From Blastomussa wellsi (lineage: Eukaryota; Cnidaria; Anthozoa; Scleractinia; Plerogyridae): a stretch of 64,000 nt of DNA. The notes under the pieces were generated by a model, which saw nothing but the letters and a program-made list of their open reading frames with translations, made no database searches and had not been told where the DNA came from. Location: NCBI GenBank assembly GCA_947652115.1, contig OX393567.1, positions 2,835,452-2,899,451 of the forward strand, given 5' to 3'. A program made the translations under genes and the position numbers. Shown here piece by piece: positions 55,365 through 64,000 of the stretch; the stretch's first letter is position 1; each line of letters starts with the position of its first letter.

Positions 55365-57525
55365 TTAACAAGACAAGAAAAAAGAGAAGACAAGACAAGA
55401 AACAAGACAAGAAAAAAGACAAGAAACAAGACAAGAAACAAGACAAGACAAGACAAGACAAGAAACAAGACAAGACAAGACAAGAAACAAGACAAGAAAC
55501 TAGACAAGAAACAAGACAAGAAACAAGACAAGAAACAAGACAAGAAACAAGACAAGAAACAAGACAAGAAACAAGACGAGAAACAAGACAAGACAAGACA
55601 AGACACAAGACAAGAAACAAGACAAGAAACAAGACAAGAAACAAGACAAGAAAAAAGACAAGAAACAAGACAAGAAACAAGACAAGAAACAAGACAAGAA
55701 ACAAGACAAGAAACAAGACAAGAAACAAGACAAGAAACAAGACAAGAAACAAGACAAAAAACAAGACAAGAAAAAAGACAAGAAAAAAGACAAGAAACAA
55801 GACAAGAAACAAGACAAGAAACAAGACAAGAAACAAGACAAGAAACAAGACAAGAAACAAGACAAGAAACAAGACAAGAAACAAGACAAGAAACAAGACA
55901 AAAAAACCAGAAACAAGACAAGAAACAAGACAAGAAACAAGACAAAAAACAAGACAAGAAACAAGACAAGAAACAAGACAAGAAACAAGACAAGAAACAA
56001 GACAAGAAACAAGACAAGAAACAAGACAAGAAACAAGACAAGAAGCAACACGAGAAACAAGACAAGACAAGACAAGACAAGACAAGAAACAAGACAAGAA
56101 ACAAGACAAGAAAAAGGACAAGATAAGAAACAAGACAAGACAAGACAAGACAAGACAAGAAACAAGACAAGAAACAAGACAAGAAACAAGACAAGAAACA
56201 AGAGAAGACAAGACAAGAAACAAGACAAGAAACAAGACAAGAAACAAGACAAGAAACAAGACAAGAAACAAGGCAAGAAACAAGACAAGAAACAAGACAA
56301 GAAACAAGACAAAAAACAAGACAAGAAAAAAGACAAGAAACAAGACAAGAAACAAGACAAGAAACAAGACAAGAAACAAGACAAGAAACAAGAGAAGACA
56401 AGACAAGAAACAAGACAAGAAACAAGACAAGAAACAAGACAAGAAACAAGACAAGACAAGACAAGACAAGAAACAAGACAAGACAAGACAAGAAACAAGA
56501 CAAGAAACAAGACAAGAAACAAGACAAGAAACAAGACAAGAAACAAGACAAGAAACAAGACAAGAAACAAGACAAAAAAACCAGAAACAAGACAAGACAA
56601 GACAAGAAACAAGACAAGACAAGACAAGAAACAAGACAAGAAACAAGACAAGAAACAAGACAAGAAACAATACAAGAAACAAGACAAGAAACAAGACAAG
56701 AAACAAGACAAGAAACAAGACAAGAAACAAGACAAAAAAACAAGAAACAAGACAAGAAACAAGACAAAAAAACCAGAAACAAGACAAAAAACAAGACAAG
56801 ACACGAGACAAGACAAGACAAGAAACAAGTCGACAAGAAACAAGACAAGAAACAAGACAAAAAACAAGACAAGAAACAAGACAAGAAACAAGACAAGAAA
56901 CAAGACAAGACAAGACAAGAAACAAGACAAGAAACAAGACAAGAAACAAGACAAGAAACAAGACAAGAAACAAGACAAGAAACAAGACAAGAAACAAGAC
57001 AAGAAGAAAGACGAGAAACAAGACAAGACAAGACAAGACAAGACAAGAAACAAGACAAGACAAGACAAGAAACAAGACAAGAAACAAGACAAGAAAAAGG
57101 ACAAGATAAGAAACAAGGCAAGAGAAGACAAGACAAGACAAGAAACAAGACAAGAAACAAGACAAGAAACAAGACAAGAAACAAGAGAAGACAAGACAAG
57201 AAACAAGACAAGAAACAAGACAAGAAACAAGACAAGAAACAAGACAAGAAACAAGACGAGAAACAAGACAAGACAAGACAAGACACAAGACAAGAAACAA
57301 GACAAGAAACAAGACAAGAAACAAGACAAGAAACAAGACAAGAAACAAGACAAGAAACAAGACAAGAAACAAGACAAGAAACAAGACAAGAAACAAGACA
57401 AGAAACAAGACAAAAAACAAGACAAGAAAAAAGACAAGAAACAAGACAAGAAACAAGACAAGAAACAAGACAAGAAACAAGACAAGAAACAAGACAAGAA
57501 ACAAGACAAGAAACAAGACAAGAAA
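55365..57525. repeat. 2.07-kb inner tandem unit, copy 2
   Basis: Second copy, followed by another AACTAGAC marker at 57526. The AATTAAC marker is not repeated a third time. CAATACAAG near 56,669 pairs with the one near 54,598. Confidence 0.8.
56829..56834. other. GTCGAC marker 4
   Basis: Second member of the 2,071-bp pair. Confidence 0.95.
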
Positions 57526-59605
57526 CTAGACAAGAAACAAGACAAGAAACAAGACAAAAAAACCAGAAACAAGACAAGAAACAAGACAAGAAACAAGACA
57601 AAAAACAAGACAAGACACGAGACAAGACAAGACAAGAAACAAGACAAGAAACAAGACAAAAAACAAGACAAGAAACAAGACAAGAAACAAGACAAGAAAC
57701 AAGACAAGAAACAAGACAAGACAAAACAAGACAAGAAACAAGACAAGAGAAGACAAGAAACAAGACAAGAAACAAGACAAGAAACAAGACAAGACAAAAC
57801 AAGACAAGAAACAAGACAAGAGAAGACAAGAAACAAGACAAGAAACAAGACAAGAAACAAGACAAGAAACAAGACAAGAAACAAGAAAAGAAACAAGACA
57901 AGAAACAAGACAAGAAACAAGACAAAAAACCAGAAAAAAGACAAGAAACAAGACAAGAAAGAAGACAAAAAACAAGACAAGACACGAGACAAGACAAGAC
58001 AAGAAACAAGAAAAGAAACAAGACAAGAAACAAGACAAGAAACAAGACAAGACAAGACAAGAAACAAGACAAGAAACAAGAAAAGAAACAAGACAAGAAA
58101 CAAGACAAGAAACAAGACAAGAAACAAGACAAGAAACAAGACAAGAAACAAGACAAGAAACAAGACAACACAAGACAAGACAAGAAACAAGACAAGAAAC
58201 AAGACAAGAAACAAGACAAAAAAACCAGAAACAAGACAAGAAACAAGACAAGAAACAAGACGAGAAACAAGACAAGACAAGACAAGACACAAGACAAGAA
58301 ACAAGACAAGAGACAAGACAAGAAACAAGACAAGGAAAAAAGACAAGAAACAAGACAAGAAAGAAGACAAGAAACAAGACAAGAAACAAGACAAGACAAG
58401 ACAAGAAACAAGACAAGAAACAAGACAAGAAACAAGACAAGAAACAAGACGAGAAACAAGACAAGACAAGACAAGACAAGACAAGACAAGACAAGAAACA
58501 AGACAAGACAAGACAAGAAACAAGACAAGAAACAAGACAAGAAACAAAACAAGAAACAAGACAAGAAAAAGGACAAGACAAGAAACAAGACAAGACAAGA
58601 CAAGACAAGAAACAAGACAAGAAACAAGACAAGAAACAAGACAAGACAAGACAAGACAAGAAACAAGACAAGACAAGACAAGAAACAAGACAAGAAACAA
58701 GACAAGAAACAAGACAAGAAAAAAAACAAGAAACAAGACAAGAAACAAGACAAAAAAACCAGAAACAAGACAAGAAACAAGACAAGAAACAAGACGAGAA
58801 ACAAGACAAGACAAGACAAGACACAAGACAAGAAACAAGACAAGAAACAAGACAAGAAACAAGACAAGAAACAAGACAAGACAAGACAAGAAACAAGACA
58901 AGAAACAAGACAAGAAATAAGACAAGAAACAAGACGAGAAACAAGACAAGACAAGACAAGACAAGACAAGACAAGAAACAAGACAAGAAACAAGACAAGA
59001 AACAAGACAAGAAACAAGACAAGAAACAAGACAAAAAAACCAGAAACAAGACAAGAAACAAGACAAGAAACAAGAGAAAAAACAAGACAAGACACGAGAC
59101 AAGACAAGACAAGAAACAAGACAAGAAACAAGACAAAAAACAAGACAAGAAACAAGACAAGAAACAAGACAAGAAACAAGACAAGAAACAAGACAAGAAA
59201 CAAGACAAGACACGACAAGACAAGAAACAAGACAAGGAAAAAAGACAAGAAACAAGACAAGAAACAAGACAAGAAACAAGACAAGAAACAAGACAAGAAA
59301 CAAGACAAGAAACAAGACAAAAAAACCAGAAACAAGACAAGACAAGACAAGAAACAAGACAAGACAAGACAAGACAAGAAACAAGACAAGAAACAAGACA
59401 AGAAACAAGACAAGACAAGACAAGACAAGAAACAAGACAAGAAACAAGACAAGAAACAAGACAAGAAACAAGACAAGAAACAAGACAAGAAACAAGACAA
59501 GAAACAAGACAAAAAAAACAGAAACAAGACAAGAAACAAGACAAAAAAACCAGAAACAAGACAAAAAACAAGACAAGACACAAGACAAGACAAGACAAGA
59601 AACAA

Positions 59606-59611
59606 GTCGAC
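59606..59611. other. GTCGAC marker 5
   Basis: Copy of marker 1 in the second 9.4-kb unit. The upstream CACGAG reads CACAAG here, the change expected from CpG decay. Confidence 0.95.
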
Positions 59612-61329
59612 AAGAAACAAGACAAGAAACAAGACAAAAAACAAGACAAGAAACAAGACAAGAAACAAGACAAGAAACAAGACAAGACAAGACAAGAAAC
59701 AAGACAAGAAACAAGACAAGAAACAAGAGAAGACAAGACAAGAAACAAGACAAGAAACAAGACAAGAAACAAGACAAGACAAGACAAGACAAGAAACAAG
59801 ACAAGACAAGACAAGAAACAAGACAAGAAACAAGACAAGAAACAAGACAAGAAACAAGACAAGAAACAAGACAAGAAACAAGACAAGAAACAAGACAAGA
59901 AACAAGACAAGAAACAAGACAAAAAAACCAGAAACAAGACAAGAAACAAGACAAAAAACAAGACAAGACACGAGAAAAGACAAGACAAGAAACAAGACAA
60001 GAAACAAGACAAGAAACAAGACAAGAAAGAAGACAAGAAACAAGACAAGAAACAAGACAAGAAACAAGACAAGACAAGACAAGAAACAAGACAAGAAACA
60101 AGACAAGAAACAAGACAAGAAACAAGACGAGAAACAAGACAAGACAAGACAAGACAAGACAAGACAAGACAAGAAACAAGACAAGACAAGACAAGAAACA
60201 AGACAAGAAACAAGACAAGAAACAAGACAAGAAACAAGACAAGAAAAAGGACAAGACAAGAAACAAGACAAGACAAGACAAGACAAGAAACAAGACAAGA
60301 AACAAGACAAGAAACAAGACAAGAAACAAGACAAGAAACAAGACAAGACAAGACACGACAAGAAACAAGACAAGACAAGACAAGAAACAAGACAAGAAAC
60401 AAGACAAGAAACAAGACAAGAAACAAGACAAGATACAAGACAAGAAACAAGACAAAAAAACCAGAAACAAGACAAGAAACAAGACAAGAAACAAGACGAG
60501 AAACAAGACAAGACAAGACAAGACACAAGACAAGAAACAAGACAAGAAACAAGACAAGAAACAAGACAAGAAACAAGACAAGAAACAAGACAAGAAACAA
60601 GACAAGAAACAAGACAAGAAACAAGACAAGAAACATGACAAGAAACAAGACAAGAAACAAGACAAAAAACAAGACAAGGAAAAAGACAAGAAACAAGACA
60701 AGAAACAAGACAAGAAACAAGACAAGAAACAAGACAAGAAACAAGACAAGAAACAAGACAAGAAACAAGACAAGAAACAAGACAAGAAACAAGACAAGAA
60801 ACAAGACAAGAAACAAGACAAAAAAACCAGAAACAAGACAAGAAACAAGACAAGAAACAAGAGAAAAAACAAGACAAGACACGAGACAAGACAAGACAAG
60901 AAACAAGACAAGAAACAAGACAAAAAACAAGACAAGAAACAAGACAAGAAACAAGACAAGAAACAAGACAAGAAACAAGACAAGACACGACAAGACAAGA
61001 AACAAGACAAGGAAAAAAGACAAGAAACAAGACAAGAAACAAAACAAGAAACAAGACAAGAAACAAGACAAGAAACAAGACAAGAAACAAGACAAAAAAA
61101 CCAGAAACAAGACAAGACAAGACAAGAAACAAGACAAGACAAGACAAGACAAGAAACAAGACAAGAAACAAGACAAGAAACAAGACAAGAAACAAGACAA
61201 GAAACAAGACAAGAAACAAGACAAGAAACAAGACAAAAAAACCAGAAACAAGACAAGAAACAAGACAAAAAAACAAGAAACAAGACAAAAAACAAGACAA
61301 GACCCGAGACAAGACAAGACAAGAAACAA

Positions 61330-61335
61330 GTCGAC
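61330..61335. other. GTCGAC marker 6
   Basis: Copy of marker 2 in the second 9.4-kb unit; the upstream CACGAG reads CCCGAG here. Confidence 0.95.
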
Positions 61336-61439
61336 AAGAAACAAGACAAGAAACAAGACAAAAAACAGGACAAGAAACAAGACAAGAAACAAGAAAAGAA
61401 ACAAGACAAGACAAGACAAGAAACAAGACAAGAAACAAG

Positions 61440-63081
61440 ACAAGAAACAAGACAAGAAACAAGACAAGAAACAAGACAAGAAACAAGACAAGAAGCAAGA
61501 CGAGAAACAAGACAAGACAAGACAAGACAAGACAAGAAACAAGACAAGACAAGACTAAAAACAAGACAAGAAACAAGACAAGAAAAAGGACAAGATAAGA
61601 AACAAGACAAGACAAGACAAGACAAGACAAGAAACAAGACAAGAAACAAGACAAGAAACAAGAGAAGAAACAAGACAAGAAACAAGAGAAGACAAGACAA
61701 GAAACAAGACAAGAAACAAGACAAGAAACAAGACAAGAAACAAGACAAGAAACAAGACGAGAAACAAGACAAGACAAGACAAGACACAAGACAAGAAACA
61801 AGACAAGAAACAAGACAAGAAACAAGACAAGAAACAAGACAAGAAACAAGACAAGAAACAAGACAAGAAACAAGACAAGAAACAAGACAAGAAACAAGAC
61901 AAAAAACAAGACAAGAAAAAAGACAAGAAACAAGACAAGAAACAAGACAAGAAACAAGACAAGAAACAAGACAAGAAACAAGACAAGAAACAAGACAAGA
62001 AACTAGACAAGAAACAAGACAAGAAACAAGACAAAAAAACCAGAAACAAGACAAGAAACAAGACAAGAAACAAGACAAAAAACAAGACAAGACACGAGAC
62101 AAGACAAGACAAGAAACAAGACAAGAAACAAGACAAAAAACAAGACAAGAAACAAGACAAGAAACAAGACAAGAAACAAGACAAGAAACAAGACAAGACA
62201 AAACAAGACAAGGAACAAGACAAGAGAAGACAAGAAACAAGACAAGAAACAAGACAAGAAACAAGACAAGACAAAACAAGACAAGAAACAAGACAAGAGA
62301 AGACAAGAAACAAGACAAGAAACAAGACAAGAAACAAGACAAGAAACAAGACAAGAAACAAGACAAGAAACAAGACAAAAAACCAGAAAAAAGACAAGAA
62401 ACGAGACAAGAAAGAAGACAAAAAACAAGACAAGACACGAGACAAGACAAGACAAGAAACAAGACAAGAAACAAGACAAGAAACAAGACAAGAAACAAGA
62501 CAAGACAAGACAAGAAACAAGACAAGAAACAAGAAAAGAAACAAGAGAAGACAAGACAAGAAACAAGACAAGTAACAAGACAACACAAGACAAGACAAGA
62601 AACAAGACAAGAAGCAACACAAGAAACAAGACAAGAAACAAGACAATTAACAAGACAAGAAAAAAGAGAAGACAAGACAAGAAACAAGACAAGAAAAAAG
62701 ACAAGAAACAAGACAAGAAACAAGACAAGACAAGACAAGACAAGAAACAAGACAAGACAAGACAAGAAACAAGACAAGAAACAAGACAAGAAACAAGACA
62801 AGAAACAAGACAAGAAACAAGACAAGAAACAAGACAAGAAACAAGACAAGAAACAAGACGAGAAACAAGACAAGACAAGACAAGACACAAGACAAGAAAC
62901 AAGACAAGAAACAAGACAAGAAACAAGACAAGAAAAAAGACAAGAAACAAGACAAGAAACAAGACAAGAAACAAGACAAGAAACAAGACAAGAAACAAGA
63001 CAAGAAACAAGACAAGAAACAAGACAAGAAACAAGAAAAGAAACAAGACAAGACAAGACAAGAAACAAGACAAGAAACAAG
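61440..63081. repeat. 1,642-bp inner tandem unit, copy 1
   Basis: GAAGCAAGACGAG (61492 and 63134), ACTAAAA (61555 and 63197) and AACTAGAC (62003 and 63645) all repeat at exactly 1,642 bp. The same three-marker cassette occurs once in the first 9.4-kb copy at 52116, 52179 and 52627, with an identical 448-bp spacing between the last two. Confidence 0.88.
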
Positions 63082-64000
63082 ACAAGAAACAAGACAAGAA
63101 ACAAGACAAGAAACAAGACAAGAAACAAGACAAGAAGCAAGACGAGAAACAAGACAAGACAAGACAAGACAAGACAAGAAACAAGACAAGACAAGACTAA
63201 AAACAAGACAAGAAACAAGACAAGAAAAAGGACAAGATAAGAAACAAGACAAGACAAGACAAGACAAGACAAGAAACAAGACAAGAAACAAGACAAGAAG
63301 CAAGAGAAGAAACAAGACAAGAAACAAGAGAAGACAAGACAAGAAACAAGACAAGAAACAAGACAAGAAACAAGACAAGAAACAAGACAAGAAACAAGAC
63401 GAGAAACAAGACAAGACAAGACAAGACACAAGACAAGAAACAAGACAAGAAACAAGACAAGAAACAAGACAAGAAACAAGACAAGAAACAAGACAAGAAA
63501 GAAGACAAGAAACAAGACAAGAAACAAGACAAGAAACAAGACAAAAAACAAGACAAGAAAAAAGACAAGAAACAAGACAAGAAACAAGACAAGAAACAAG
63601 ACAAGAAACAAGACAAGAAACAAGACAAGAAACAAGACAAGAAACTAGACAAGAAACAAGACAAGAAACAAGACAAAAAAACCAGAAACAAGACAAGAAA
63701 CAAGACAAGAAACAAGACAAAAAACAAGACAAGACACGAGACAAGACAAGACAAGAAACAAGACAAGAAACAAGACAAAAAACAAGACAAGAAACAAGAC
63801 AAGAAACAAGACAAGAAACAAGACAAGAAACAAGACAAGACAAAACAAGACAAGAAACAAGACAAGAGAAGACAAGAAACAAGACAAGAAACAAGACAAG
63901 AAACAAGACAAGACAAAACAAGACAAGAAACAAGACAAGAGAAGACAAGAAACAAGACAAGAAACAAGACAAGAAACAAGACAAGAAACAAGACAAGAAA
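63082..64000. repeat. 1,642-bp inner tandem unit, copy 2 (cut by window end)
   Basis: Matches copy 1 up to the window edge; a GGAACAAG substitution near 62,212 in copy 1 is not present here. Confidence 0.8.

Larger units (their letters stand above)
48880..58214. repeat. 9.4-kb HOR, copy 1
   Basis: Markers recur in copy 2 at 9,335 bp (CCAG 48890, CAAGG 48996), 9,366 bp (GTCGAC 50240), 9,407 bp (ACATGAC 51228) and then 9,376 bp for five successive markers: GTCGAC 51954, GAAGC 52116, ACTAAAA 52179, AACTAGAC 52627 and AATTAAC 53271. Offset changes are small compared with the length, so this is one large duplicated block with internal gain and loss of words. Confidence 0.88.
1..64000. repeat. Simple satellite array of ACAAG and AAACAAG words
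   Basis: The full window parses into a pentamer ACAAG and a heptamer AAACAAG, most often paired as a 12-bp unit with 8 A, 2 C, 2 G and no T on the + strand. Recurrent variants are AAAAAACAAG (G to A), AAGAGAAG (C to G), ACGAG, GGACAAG and a CCAG block preceded by six or seven A. Orientation is constant from end to end and there is no unique-sequence island. This is satellite DNA of a eukaryotic heterochromatic region; the species cannot be read from it. No gene, RNA gene, promoter, terminator or mobile element is visible, and this entry covers all gene-free stretches. A pentamer AAGAC satellite is known in Drosophila melanogaster, but that match is weak evidence for taxonomy. Confidence 0.97.
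58215..64000. repeat. 9.4-kb HOR, copy 2 (cut by window end)
   Basis: Corresponding markers are at 58225, 58331, 59606, 60635, 61330, 61492, 61555, 62003 and 62647. A private CCCGAG near 61,303 replaces CACGAG. The right part is further altered by a 1,642-bp inner duplication, and the block runs off the window. Confidence 0.85.

Noticed and set aside
51228..56126. 1,632-codon + strand frame that might resemble a charged repeat protein
   Set aside because: Same cause; the frame crosses several HOR boundaries and ends at a GATAAG variant by chance.
46070..61993. 5,307-codon - strand open frame, and similar long frames of 3,325, 3,213, 2,711 and 2,597 codons
   Set aside because: Pure low-complexity translation of the satellite from TTG starts, with constant register shifts, no domain, no ribosome binding site or promoter, and the same peptides in overlapping frames.
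1..64000. CRISPR array
   Set aside because: Repeats are 5-12 bp words with no unique spacers of regular length, and the HORs are contiguous.
1..64000. Telomeric or rDNA spacer repeat
   Set aside because: Words do not match common telomere motifs such as TTAGGG, TTAGG or TTTAGGG, and no rRNA sequence is present.
1..64000. Triplex-forming polypurine tract or G-quadruplex array
   Set aside because: The A- and G-rich strand has a C in every word, so there is no long pure purine tract, and runs of three or more G are essentially absent.
1..64000. Forkhead or SOX binding array, since each heptamer contains TGTTT or TTGT on the - strand
   Set aside because: The flanking bases do not fit the full consensus of either family, and such short cores are expected in any array of these words.
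1..64000. Assignment to Drosophila melanogaster from the AAGAC pentamer
   Set aside because: The dominant 12-bp word with AAAC is not one I can tie to that species, and short satellites arise repeatedly in unrelated lineages.

Overview
The whole 64 kb window is one uninterrupted block of simple-sequence satellite DNA. I find no protein-coding gene, RNA gene, transposon, CRISPR array or unique sequence in it. The array is written almost entirely with two short words on the + strand: a pentamer ACAAG (AAGAC in rotation) and a heptamer AAACAAG. They alternate most often as a 12-bp unit, ACAAGAAACAAG, broken by runs of two to seven consecutive pentamers. The + strand is almost free of T, roughly one T per few hundred bases by eye, and the - strand is almost free of A. 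This polarity never flips in 64 kb. Such an array points to eukaryotic heterochromatin (centromeric, pericentromeric, sex-chromosome or B-chromosome). An AAGAC pentamer satellite is known from Drosophila melanogaster, including Y-linked giant introns, but a simple satellite cannot identify the species and I do not name one.

The very long open frames on both strands are artefacts. Stop codons need T, which the + strand lacks, or A, which the - strand lacks. The - strand frames all begin at TTG, never ATG. The predicted peptides slip continually among three tetrapeptide registers (CFLS, VSCL, LFLV on the - strand; ETRQ, NKTR, DKKQ on the + strand) wherever a pentamer is inserted, so no reading frame is conserved.

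Rare variant positions (AAAGAG, CACTAG, AAGTCAAG, ACATGAC, GTCGAC, AATTAAC, GATAAG, CCAG, CACGAG) act as bar codes and reveal nested higher-order repeats (HORs). Region 1, about 1-25.7 kb: a 2.4-2.6 kb HOR marked by AAAGAG (11 copies between 598 and 25,487), with truncated 1.43-kb derivatives at 6.7-9.6 kb and a mosaic stretch at 9.6-14.3 kb. Region 2, about 25.7-31.7 kb: a nearly identical 1,848-bp tandem duplication followed by an ACATGAC module. Region 3, about 31.7-38.6 kb: more diverged, with a 1,532-bp tandem duplication. Region 4, about 38.6-47.4 kb: a 3.54-3.56 kb tandem duplication followed by 1.33-kb units. Region 5, about 47.4-64 kb: a roughly 9.4-kb tandem duplication containing 2.07-kb and 1.64-kb inner duplications and six GTCGAC sites.

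The organisation is what repeated unequal exchange or replication slippage would leave, with a different repeat length homogenised in each region. Coordinates of HOR units are set by marker phase and are exact only at the marker. Copy edges were judged by eye without alignment software.
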